From positions 1 through 6,644 of the forward strand of contig CBDVEQ010000146.1 in assembly GCA_965373045.1 (NCBI GenBank): a DNA stretch of 6,644 nucleotides, given 5' to 3'. Of the stretch, positions 1 through 6,329 are shown in pieces (positions within the stretch are counted from its first letter, which is position 1; each line of letters opens with the position of its first letter). The DNA is from DAOVDI01 sp965373045. Lineage in GTDB: Bacteria > Acidobacteriota > Aminicenantia > Aminicenantales > Aminicenantaceae. A model generated the notes under the pieces. It had not been told where the DNA came from. It searched no databases and worked only from the letters and a program-made list of their open reading frames with translations. The translations under genes were made by a program, and so were the position numbers.

Positions 1-93
1 AGGAGCGCCAAACAGCGGGTATCCTGCCAGAATTCCTGATATTGAAGTAACAAATGTCCTTCGGGATAATTTTAAATTCTCGAGTGTTTTCAT
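1..93 (-). CDS. N-terminus of a twin-arginine (Tat) exported protein, cut by the window edge
   Basis: Thirty-one codons read leftward from an ATG at 93-91 and stay open to the window edge. The peptide has a classic Tat signal: a polar N-region, then S-R-R-T-F-V (residues 10-15, matching S/T-R-R-x-F), then a moderately hydrophobic stretch rich in Ser, Ile, Gly and Ala, ending near Gly-Ala-Pro. A strong ribosome binding site, AAGGAG on the minus strand (plus positions 100-105), sits six bases before the ATG and fixes the start. Tat signals carry folded, often cofactor-bearing proteins across the inner membrane. The mature domain lies outside the window, so the function is unknown. The gene is divergent from the M20 peptidase at 282. 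Confidence is high for the start and signal; nothing can be said about activity. Confidence 0.75.
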   Translation of the reverse strand, partial: MKTLENLKLSRRTFVTSISGILAGYPLFGAP

Positions 94-130
94 GACTTTC
101 TCCTTAAAAAACGTTGCCTCATGGTAAAGA

Positions 131-159
131 TTAATATCATTGTCAGTTGTTATAATCAA
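131..159 (-). promoter_or_regulatory. Possible sigma70-type promoter for the Tat-signal gene
   Basis: On the minus strand, TTGATT (159-154), a 17-base spacer and TATTAA (136-131) resemble -35 and -10 boxes, each matching four of six consensus bases. The spacing is ideal and the -10 lies about 40 bases before the ATG at 93. It overlaps the plus-strand extended -10 at 148-156. This is a weak call in an AT-rich gap, where such matches arise by chance. Confidence 0.25.
148..156 (+). promoter_or_regulatory. Extended -10 promoter element upstream of the M20 peptidase gene
   Basis: TGTTATAAT is a perfect extended -10 (TG, one base, TATAAT at 151-156). No convincing -35 lies 16-18 bases upstream, which extended -10 promoters can tolerate. 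Transcription would begin near 163 and leave a leader of about 120 bases before the ATG at 282. I see no strong hairpin or known riboswitch core in that leader. Confidence 0.4.
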
Positions 160-281
160 GGGGTGTTCATTGAAAGCTGATTCGGAGCAAGATCTTTGAA
201 TAAAAGATGCTTTATGATAGGATTTATATCCGTTCAATCTCCAAACTTGGATTATTCACAGGTTAATAAAAGGAAAAAAAC

Positions 282-1850
282 ATGAGTAACACCAAGATTC
301 GATGTCTTTATTCCATCATTTTATCCATGGTTCTAGTGCTGTCGGGAATAGCGCTTCACGGATTTGCAAACAAAGCGTCTAAGAAACAGATTCTGGAAGC
401 AGCACGTGAATACAGAAAAGCCAATGAACATAAGATCATTAAGGAGTATTTTGAGCTTCTTTCCATTCCCAATGTCTCAAGCGATAGAGAGAATGTTAGA
501 AAAAATGCGGAATTCATTAGAGAAATGTTGAAGAAAAGAGGGATTTCCGCACGCCTCATAGAAACGGCCGGCAATCCTGTTGTCTATGGAGAAAAGCTTG
601 TTCCCGGTGCATGTCAAACACTGATGTTTTATGTCCATTATGACGGGCAGCCGGTTGATCCGTCCAAATGGATCGACTCAGAACCGTTCAAACCTGTTAT
701 CCGCCCTGCAAAAATGGAAGCAGGAACAGATGTGCCTAAGCCTATTCCGCTTCCTTCGCTTTCAGAAAGATTTGGCAAGGACTGGCGAATTTATGCAAGA
801 AGCACAAGCGATGATAAAGCTCCTCTGATCTCGATAATGGCGGCGCTCGATGCGCTGGCTGAGGCCGGTATCCCAATAAAGAACAACCTCAAATTCATAT
901 TCGAAGGCGAAGAAGAGGCAGGATCAACCAATCTGAGGCCTTTTTTGGAGAAAAACAAAGACCTTCTTAAGGCCAATGTCCTGTTCATGTGTGACGGGCC
1001 GGCTTATTATTCAGGTGATCCGACCATATTTTTTGGCGTCAGAGGCATTATGGGCGTTGAGATAAAAGTCTATGGACCAAATACAAGCCTTCACAGCGGG
1101 CATTACGGCAACTGGGCTCCCAATCCGGCTGTAAGGCTTGCCCGGCTGTTAACAAGTATGAAGGATAAAAACGGCAGGGTCTTGATCGATGGTTTTTATG
1201 ATACGGTTGTTCCTTTGACTGATATAGAAAAACAGGCCATTAAGAACGTTCCCAACTATGAAAAGCAGATTAAAGATAATTATGGTTTTATCCACACTGA
1301 AGGAGGCGGGATAAGCCTGATGGAAGCTATCCAGTTTCCCGCACTTAATATCCGCGGGCTTCAGAGCGGCTGGGTTGGAAACAAGGCCAGGACCATTATC
1401 CCGGCTGATGCAACTGCATCCATTGATATCAGGCTGGTCAAGGGATGTGACCCTGAATATATGCTGGAGAAATTAAAAGCCCATGTGCAGAATCAGGGGT
1501 ATTTTATAACAAGTGAGGAGCCGGATAAAAGCTTGAGAATGAAGCATGGGTTCATTGCCAAAATAACAAGTGGGAGCGGTTATAGAGCTTACAGGACGAC
1601 CATGAACTCTCCGGTGGCAAGAAGGCTTGTGGATGCTTTAACGGATTATTATGAGCAGCAGCCTGTTTTGCTTCCTACTCTGGGAGGCTCGCTGCCAGTA
1701 TACCTCTTTGATGATGTTTTAAAGATTCCTGTGATCGGAATTTCAATAGCCAATCATGATAATAACCAGCATCAGGCCAATGAAAATATCCGGATTGGCA
1801 ATCTATGGGCAGGGATTGAGACATTTGCGGCAGTTATTAATATGGAGTGA
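282..1850 (+). CDS. Secreted M20-family metallopeptidase (dipeptidase-like)
   Basis: A zinc-dependent exopeptidase or amidohydrolase of the M20/M28 clan, probably cleaving dipeptides or N-acyl amino acids in the periplasm. Residues 1-29 form a Sec-type signal: basic start, hydrophobic core at about 9-24, likely cleavage after Gly-Phe-Ala29; no lipobox Cys. The co-catalytic metal site is complete: His119 and Asp121 in V-H-Y-D-G-Q-P, bridging Asp177 in T-S-D-D-K-A-P, general base Glu211 and ligand Glu212 in E-G-E-E-E-A-G-S, Asp238 in C-D-G-P, and C-terminal His497 in H-Q-A-N-E. The lid/dimerisation domain (about 250-385) carries L-H-S-G with His271, which in relatives reaches across the dimer. 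An insert of roughly 28 residues (about 141-168) precedes the bridging Asp motif; I recall similar inserts in one secreted subgroup. At 522 residues it is longer than the usual 450-480. AAAGGA at 269-274 is the ribosome binding site, seven bases before the ATG. Substrate not determinable. Confidence 0.9.
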   Translation: MSNTKIRCLYSIILSMVLVLSGIALHGFANKASKKQILEAAREYRKANEHKIIKEYFELLSIPNVSSDRENVRKNAEFIREMLKKRGISARLIETAGNPVVYGEKLVPGACQTLMFYVHYDGQPVDPSKWIDSEPFKPVIRPAKMEAGTDVPKPIPLPSLSERFGKDWRIYARSTSDDKAPLISIMAALDALAEAGIPIKNNLKFIFEGEEEAGSTNLRPFLEKNKDLLKANVLFMCDGPAYYSGDPTIFFGVRGIMGVEIKVYGPNTSLHSGHYGNWAPNPAVRLARLLTSMKDKNGRVLIDGFYDTVVPLTDIEKQAIKNVPNYEKQIKDNYGFIHTEGGGISLMEAIQFPALNIRGLQSGWVGNKARTIIPADATASIDIRLVKGCDPEYMLEKLKAHVQNQGYFITSEEPDKSLRMKHGFIAKITSGSGYRAYRTTMNSPVARRLVDALTDYYEQQPVLLPTLGGSLPVYLFDDVLKIPVIGISIANHDNNQHQANENIRIGNLWAGIETFAAVINME

Positions 1851-1908
1851 TTAACCTGAATGATTCATAATATTTATCTCTCCATAAAAATATTTTAATA
1901 AATAAACT
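1851..1908 (+). promoter_or_regulatory. AT-rich gap before the feo genes with a 10-bp palindrome, possible operator
   Basis: This 58-base gap is nearly all A and T. It contains the perfect palindrome AAAATATTTT (1887-1896), 12 bases before the regulator's ATG, and a -10-like CATAAT (1866-1871) without a good -35. DtxR-family regulators bind AT-rich palindromes over their own promoters, so an autoregulatory operator here is plausible, but it does not match the known DtxR or MntR box. No terminator hairpin separates it from the peptidase gene, and no clear Shine-Dalgarno sequence precedes the ATG at 1909. Confidence 0.25.
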
Positions 1909-2520
1909 ATGATTCCTCCAAAAGAATCTAATATTCTGAAAATAGTCAAAGAAGATATTTTAAGAGTTTTAGGTGAAAAAAAAGAAAAAAAAGTATCAGT
2001 AGAATTTATAGATTCAGAGATTGATGTCTCTGATGTATTTTTGCTAAAAGCGATAAAGGAATTAGAGAGAGAGGGGTTTATACAATCCTTTCAAGATTAT
2101 ATTTTGTTAACCGAAAAGGGGAAATCTGAAGCAGGGAAAATTACGGAAAAACATCTTATTTTAGAAAAATATTTTAATACAACAAGAACCGGCGAAGAAG
2201 CTCATAAAATGGCTCATCTTTTAGAACACTATATTTCCACGGAGGTTCTTAACGATATAAAAGAATTATCTACCCTTAAAGCAGAATCAGTTCCTTTAAT
2301 AAAATTTGAATTAAATAGAAAAGGGGTGATTGGAGATATTGATTTCTCCGATTATGAATTATTTGAAAGAGTGGTCAGTATGGGAGTGTTTCCGGGAGAG
2401 AAAATAATAATGATAAATAAAATTCCAAACGGCGTTATCGTCAAAATAAAATATAAAAAATTTGCCATAGGTCGGGACATAGCGGAAAGAATTAAAGTGT
2501 TGGAATATGAAAAATCTTAA
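1909..2520 (+). CDS. DtxR-type metal-dependent regulator fused to a FeoA domain
   Basis: A cytoplasmic metal-sensing repressor with a C-terminal FeoA (SH3-like) domain. Residues 8-75 form a winged helix, with the recognition-helix region and K-E-L-E-R-E-G-F-I at about 40-60. Residues 76-120 are the DtxR metal/dimer domain. Aligned by hand to Corynebacterium DtxR, the ligands are kept: His82 (H79), Glu86 (E83), His99 (H98), Glu106 (E105), His107 (H106), with His103 in place of Cys102. Residues about 134-198 match FeoA, including S-M-G-V-F-P-G-E (157-164). DtxR relatives often carry an SH3-like tail, but its position directly before feoB, with no separate feoA, suggests it also serves as the FeoA partner. 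Its stop overlaps feoB by 14 bases, implying translational coupling. No Shine-Dalgarno is visible before the ATG; this start fits the domain's beginning. Iron rather than manganese sensing is inferred from context. Confidence 0.85.
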   Translation: MIPPKESNILKIVKEDILRVLGEKKEKKVSVEFIDSEIDVSDVFLLKAIKELEREGFIQSFQDYILLTEKGKSEAGKITEKHLILEKYFNTTRTGEEAHKMAHLLEHYISTEVLNDIKELSTLKAESVPLIKFELNRKGVIGDIDFSDYELFERVVSMGVFPGEKIIMINKIPNGVIVKIKYKKFAIGRDIAERIKVLEYEKS

Positions 2521-4405
2521 AATACTTTTAATAGGACAGCCCAATGTGGGGAAATCTTCGCTGTTTAACGCGTTAGTAGGCCCAAGGGTGGTGGTGTCTA
2601 ATTATCCCGGAACCACGGTTGAAATAACGGAGGTAGAGAAAGTTTTTAAGGATACAAAAATACATTTTATAGATACCCCGGGGATATATTCTATTTCTGA
2701 TAGAAGCGAAGAGGAAGAAGTTACTAAAAAAGCTTTGTTTGAGGAAAAAGCAGATGGAGCGATAATTATTGCCGATACGACTTCTTTTGAGAGAGGTCTT
2801 TATATGGTTTTGCAAATTTTGGAAGCTGAAATACCTTCCATTGTAGCATTAAATTTTATGGAAGACGCTGAAAAAAAAGGAATAAAAGTTGATTATGAAA
2901 AATTAGAAAAATTGTTAGGTATTCCGGTTATTCCAATAAATCCTTTGACTAAAAACGGGATTGATAAGCTTATAGGCGCGGTATTAAATATTAGCCCGGA
3001 AGAAAACCGAAGGATTAAAAAAGCAGCGAAACGGAGTTTTAAGGTTCAATACGATGACCATATAGAGGCGGCAATAAACACGATATCCGCTCAAGTTGAA
3101 GGAAAACTGCCAAAGAGATTTATTGCTTTAAGGGTTTTAGAGGGGGATAAGCATTTTTATAAATATTTGAAAGACAAGAAAATAATTGAGGAAACTAAAC
3201 GGGGACTGAAAGAACATCCAAAGGTTGCGGAGGATATATCTATAACCAGATACGGCACAGCGTCATTTATGGCGGAAAAGGTTACTCAAATAATTTCTTT
3301 AAAAAAAGAAAAAAAGCTGGAGGAAAAGATTGACAAAGTTCTTTTACATAAACTTTGGGGGCCATTTACTACCGGCGCGTTTCTTTTTGTTGTTTTTGGG
3401 ATATTGTTGTGTCTTGGTAATTTGATACAGGGATTTCTTATGGGTTTAACGGAATATCTTTTGTCTTTTTTCGCCGCGGCAGAACAATCCATCGTTAATA
3501 CAATATTGGTTCAAAGTTTAACCGGGGTCGCAGCCGGTATTTCTATCGCTTTGCCTTATGTATTTTTGTTTTATTTGTTGTTGGGCTTATTGGAAGATAT
3601 AGGTTTTCTTTCCAGGTTCATCGTCAACGCGGAAAGATTTTTAAAGAAATTGGGCCTGTCCGGAAAAGCGTTCATTCCTTTGGCGCTGGGTTTCGGTTGT
3701 ACAGCGCCGGCGTGCAGATCTTGCAGAATTTTATCATCTGAAAAAGAACAGTTTAGCACCGCTTCGTTGTTTGCTTTTGTGCCTTGTTCTTCAAGAATTG
3801 CCATAATAATGGGGATAGTCGGATTTTACGGAGGCATAAAATTAGCTTTTTTTGTTTTTGCCACCTTGCTTGCCGCCGGTTTGATCTGGGCTTTTGGAAT
3901 AAAAAAGATTATTCATCCCAAAAACGAACCATTACTTTTAGAATTGCCCCCTTACAGAAAGCCGCTGATTAAAAATGTCCTCGCTAAAAGTTGGATTAGA
4001 ATGAAGGATTTTGTGTATATAGTTATACCTCTTTTGGCACTCGGAGGAATAATTTATAGTGTTTTAAATATAGCAGGCATTACTAATAGCGTGGTAAGGC
4101 CTCTTTCCCCGATTGCCGCTTGGCTGGGATTACCCGCCGTCGCCATTATTCCTTTATTATTTGGTTTTTTACAAAAGGATTTAACGGGAGCAATGCTTTT
4201 ATCGGTCTTAGGCAGTAAAATATCTTTAATATTAACCCCCGTTCAAATTTATACTTTTGGCGTAGCATCTACTGTCGGGATACCCTGTATAATTGCTTCA
4301 GGAATGCTCATTAAAGAGTTTGGATTCAAAAAAGCGATGGCTTTGACAATAACGTCAATAACTTACGGCCTTTTACTTGCCGGTTTAATTTGGAGAATAA
4401 TTTAA
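2507..4405 (+). CDS. feoB: FeoB ferrous-iron transporter, variant G4 and pore motifs
   Basis: Inner-membrane Fe(II) importer with a cytosolic G-protein domain. G1 is G-Q-P-N-V-G-K-S-S (10-18), G2 P-G-T-T (34-37) and G3 D-T-P-G (56-59). G4, normally N-x-x-D, reads N-F-M-E (116-119), followed by D120; the G5 region (144-152) lacks the usual Ser. A helical spacer (about 165-265) leads to a membrane domain with two Gate repeats. The first holds L-L-E-D (361-364) and G-F-G-C (395-398), then a pore motif reading T-A-P-A-C-R-S-C-R, adding Cys403 and Cys406 to the conserved Cys398; V-P-C-S-S-R brings Cys427. The L-P-P-Y-R linker (480-484) and second-Gate I-P-C (592-594) with K-E-F-G (603-606) are typical. 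At 632 residues it is shorter than E. coli FeoB (about 770) but complete. The ATG overlaps the upstream regulator, consistent with an operon. The family is certain; the effect of the variants is unknown. Confidence 0.93.
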   Translation: MKNLKILLIGQPNVGKSSLFNALVGPRVVVSNYPGTTVEITEVEKVFKDTKIHFIDTPGIYSISDRSEEEEVTKKALFEEKADGAIIIADTTSFERGLYMVLQILEAEIPSIVALNFMEDAEKKGIKVDYEKLEKLLGIPVIPINPLTKNGIDKLIGAVLNISPEENRRIKKAAKRSFKVQYDDHIEAAINTISAQVEGKLPKRFIALRVLEGDKHFYKYLKDKKIIEETKRGLKEHPKVAEDISITRYGTASFMAEKVTQIISLKKEKKLEEKIDKVLLHKLWGPFTTGAFLFVVFGILLCLGNLIQGFLMGLTEYLLSFFAAAEQSIVNTILVQSLTGVAAGISIALPYVFLFYLLLGLLEDIGFLSRFIVNAERFLKKLGLSGKAFIPLALGFGCTAPACRSCRILSSEKEQFSTASLFAFVPCSSRIAIIMGIVGFYGGIKLAFFVFATLLAAGLIWAFGIKKIIHPKNEPLLLELPPYRKPLIKNVLAKSWIRMKDFVYIVIPLLALGGIIYSVLNIAGITNSVVRPLSPIAAWLGLPAVAIIPLLFGFLQKDLTGAMLLSVLGSKISLILTPVQIYTFGVASTVGIPCIIASGMLIKEFGFKKAMALTITSITYGLLLAGLIWRII

Positions 4406-4610
4406 TAAAAACAAAGATTGATTAAAAAAATTCTTGGAATGGAGAAACTCGCCTCTTATATGCTGAAAGAAGACAAGGCAATTATGAAGGCCTATAACTA
4501 AGGTAATAAAATATTTACTGTTTTCTGAGGCGAAAATTAGCCTCCAAAGTGGAGTAAAAAACGGGGGACGGTTCCAGTATCCAGGAGGGTCTGGTATATC
4601 TATAATCAAA
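4406..4610. other. Gap between converging feoB and DUF2142 genes, no gene seen
   Basis: This 205-base gap separates the stop of feoB from the stop of the leftward DUF2142 gene. It holds an A-rich start, a 20-codon open frame at 4439-4501 without a recognisable product, the IS tail relic at 4525-4575, and a weak imperfect hairpin (ATCCAG at 4579-4584 with CTGGTAT at 4591-4597). No strong bidirectional terminator is evident, which is unusual between converging genes. Confidence 0.5.
4525..4575 (+). repeat. IS-type tail relic, copy A
   Basis: This stretch resembles the segment at 6212-6268 that follows the transposase remnant. CTGAG is followed directly by a 21-base core (4530-4550) identical at 18 of 21 positions to 6223-6243. 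The next 18 bases match at 12 of 18, including a shared GGGGGA. Copy B has a six-base addition after CTGAG. It is read as the 3' non-coding end of an IS3-like element that has lost its transposase. The match was found by eye. Confidence 0.5.
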
Positions 4611-5963
4611 TTATCCTGTGTAGTAGCGTTTGATGAGGGTAACGACGGTAACCAGAAGAACTAGACAGGAGAAGACCGTAAAGATGACTGGCCAGGACCT
4701 GGAGCGGAGCCGAACTTTGCGGTTGGGGATAAGAAACAAGAAAAGCGGTAGCAGAGGGATAAAGTACCGGCCCTGTATTCCCCGGATATAAAGCTTTCCG
4801 ATGGGAGTCCAGTCGAGATAGAGGGCCAGGAAAACAGCCGTGTAGCCGGCGATCAGTATTAGGCCGGCGATTATTTTCTGCTTGAGCCCGGGTGCCGGAT
4901 CCTCGTCAGACCTTGTCAGTGCGGCCAGGACCAGGGCGGGAGGATATGTCAACCAGATAATTCCCGGAAGCCTCGTGTCCGACCAGCCCAGAACACCGAC
5001 CATCATCTCCAGAATCCATTTTCCTTTGTGAATGGTAGTGATCCAGATGCCCTTCAGGAAATGAAAGGAGTTGTAAAAAACAAAGTGCATCTGCTTCGGA
5101 ACCGACGTTCCCTCGCGGATCGGAAAGTAGAGGTCGTGGACGTAAAAATTCCAGAGAAGAACCGCCAACCCTCCGGCCAGGCAAATGGCTCCGCATAGCC
5201 ACAGAAATTCCTTTTTCGATTCTCTGTAGTCGATCATCAGAAACAGACCGAAGATCACCACAAAAACGGATTTGGAGAGAGCCAGTAGGATGACGAGAAG
5301 GAGGAGAACCGTGACATTTCGGGGGTGGAAATACGGCCGGGCTTTATACACCAGATAAAAGAGAAAGGCAGCGCTCAGTAACGAGAGGCTGATCACTAGG
5401 CCGTCGACCGACAGGGTCACCGCCTGGGCAATAGTCATAGGCATCAGGCCGATCAGACAAAATACCCATTTCATGACAGGTGTCAGGGATACTGCCCAGC
5501 AGCAAAGGAGCAGCCAGACGGCGAAGTTGAGAAGCCTTCCGAGGTAGACCCCTGCGAGAGGAGAGAGGCGGAATATCCGACCGATCAGAATGCCCATAGC
5601 TTGGGGCAAATAGGGAATTGGGCTGTAGAGAGCCGTGTTGGGGAAGGGCTGGAAGATACGGCGGTCTGGATCGAGCGGTCTGCGAAGGTTTTGAAACAAC
5701 CGGTGCAGATCCTGTTTTTTGTCGGGATCGCCGCGGATCCCGTCCGAGATGTCCAAGGCGGTCTCGACGATACTCGCAGGGAGATAGCCGCCGACCTTAT
5801 TTTCAGAAATCTTTATGGACTTGATCTTCCCTTCCGCGATCTGATAAGCTTTGTAATAATGGTTGAATCCATCCGGATTTTGAAAGGGAGGGATCACCGC
5901 CAGCAAGATGAGTCCCATAAGGAGGCCGACGATAAGGAAAATCCGTTCAGGCTTGAAACTCAT
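4611..5963 (-). CDS. DUF2142-family polytopic membrane protein (GT-C-like)
   Basis: A 450-residue inner-membrane protein with about ten hydrophobic segments. DUF2142 hallmarks in order: first membrane helix (about 7-24) and P-P-F-Q-N-P-D-G-F-N-H-Y-Y-K-A-Y (25-40); Y-S-P-I-P-Y-L-P-Q-A-M-G (113-124); Y-L-G-R-L-L-N (140-146); L-M-P-M-T-I-A-Q and S-V-D (173-187); V-L-G-W-S-D-T-R-L-P (324-333); and G-I-Q-G-R-Y-F-I-P-L-L-P (395-406). The family is often found in cell-surface polysaccharide loci and resembles GT-C glycosyltransferases in topology, but its reaction is not established. Most members have Asp-Glu in the first loop; here it is Asp31-Gly32. The ATG at 5963 gives a short basic N-terminus before helix 1. 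No Shine-Dalgarno is evident. The gene is much richer in GC than its neighbours and lies between IS relics, so it may have been acquired separately. No glycan genes accompany it here. Confidence 0.85.
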   Translation of the reverse strand: MSFKPERIFLIVGLLMGLILLAVIPPFQNPDGFNHYYKAYQIAEGKIKSIKISENKVGGYLPASIVETALDISDGIRGDPDKKQDLHRLFQNLRRPLDPDRRIFQPFPNTALYSPIPYLPQAMGILIGRIFRLSPLAGVYLGRLLNFAVWLLLCCWAVSLTPVMKWVFCLIGLMPMTIAQAVTLSVDGLVISLSLLSAAFLFYLVYKARPYFHPRNVTVLLLLVILLALSKSVFVVIFGLFLMIDYRESKKEFLWLCGAICLAGGLAVLLWNFYVHDLYFPIREGTSVPKQMHFVFYNSFHFLKGIWITTIHKGKWILEMMVGVLGWSDTRLPGIIWLTYPPALVLAALTRSDEDPAPGLKQKIIAGLILIAGYTAVFLALYLDWTPIGKLYIRGIQGRYFIPLLPLFLFLIPNRKVRLRSRSWPVIFTVFSCLVLLVTVVTLIKRYYTG

Positions 5964-6008
5964 TTTGACTGCACAAGGCTATCATACATAAAAAGACAGG
6001 GTCAATAA

Positions 6009-6206
6009 ATGATTATTCATCATGACATGGATGGAGTTTTTAACGGACGATTTAAAGAAGAAAACCGTCTGTTATTTTGGGAACAAGAAAATTTAGAGTC
6101 CTTGAGAAATGTTGTTAAGTCGCGAATGAGCTATTATAATTACGTGCGTAAACATTTGGCGCTTGACTACAAGTCGCCAGTGAAATATCAAAACAAGGGC
6201 AAATGA
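6009..6206 (+). pseudogene. IS3-family transposase C-terminus with internal deletion
   Basis: Sixty-five codons resemble the last part of an IS3-type DDE transposase (rve domain). The frame opens with I-I-H-H-D-M-D, like the segment around the second catalytic Asp, then jumps straight to N-G-R-F-K-E-E-N-R, which in intact proteins follows M-E-S-F about 40 residues later. The catalytic Glu of M-E-S-F is therefore missing (M-D-G-V-F here). The end, Y-Y-N-Y-V-R-K-H-L-A-L-D-Y-K-S-P-V-K-Y, is the familiar IS3 C-terminus. A TAA stop lies immediately before the ATG, with no upstream transposase frame, so the product would be inactive. It starts 45 bases from the start of the divergent DUF2142 gene. 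Confidence 0.75.
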
Positions 6207-6211
6207 TCTGG

Positions 6212-6268
6212 CTGAGATGTTAGCGAAAAATTGCCTCTAAAGTAGTTCGAAAAATGGGGGATATATCC
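6212..6268 (+). repeat. IS-type tail relic, copy B
   Basis: This is the non-coding stretch directly after the transposase stop. It contains CTGAG, ATGTTA, then the 21-base core at 6223-6243 shared with copy A (18 of 21 identical) and a following A-run plus GGGGGA. Its place after a transposase C-terminus is what identifies both copies as element tails. The exact terminal inverted repeat and target duplication could not be placed. Confidence 0.5.
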
Positions 6269-6329
6269 GTACACCGAGGAAGTGTAATGGATTTGTCGAT
6301 TCAAACCAAAATGAATCGCGATTTAAGGT

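Noticed and set aside
196..224. TTGAAT, 17 bases, TAGGAT on the plus strand before the M20 gene
   Set aside because: Each box matches only four of six consensus bases; the extended -10 at 148-156 is the stronger candidate.
4439..4501. Twenty-codon open frame after feoB
   Set aside because: It has no ribosome binding site and no recognisable peptide, and lies in an IS-derived gap; too short to support.
4579..4597. Imperfect hairpin between the converging feoB and DUF2142 genes
   Set aside because: The stem is only four solid base pairs plus a bulged extension and has no T-run on either side, so it is not a credible terminator.
4906..5202. Open frame of 98 codons on the minus strand in another phase of the DUF2142 gene
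   Set aside because: It is wholly inside the continuous DUF2142 frame, whose motifs continue unbroken on both sides, so there is no sign of a frameshift or nested gene.
5981..6005. TTGACC and TATGAT on the minus strand before the DUF2142 gene
   Set aside because: Both boxes resemble a promoter but are only 13 bases apart, too close for a standard sigma70 promoter, and no better pair was found.
5601..6008. Open frame of 135 codons on the plus strand, opposite the DUF2142 gene
   Set aside because: It lies antisense to a clear membrane-protein gene, has no recognisable domain and reflects the GC-rich reverse strand. It is a shadow frame.
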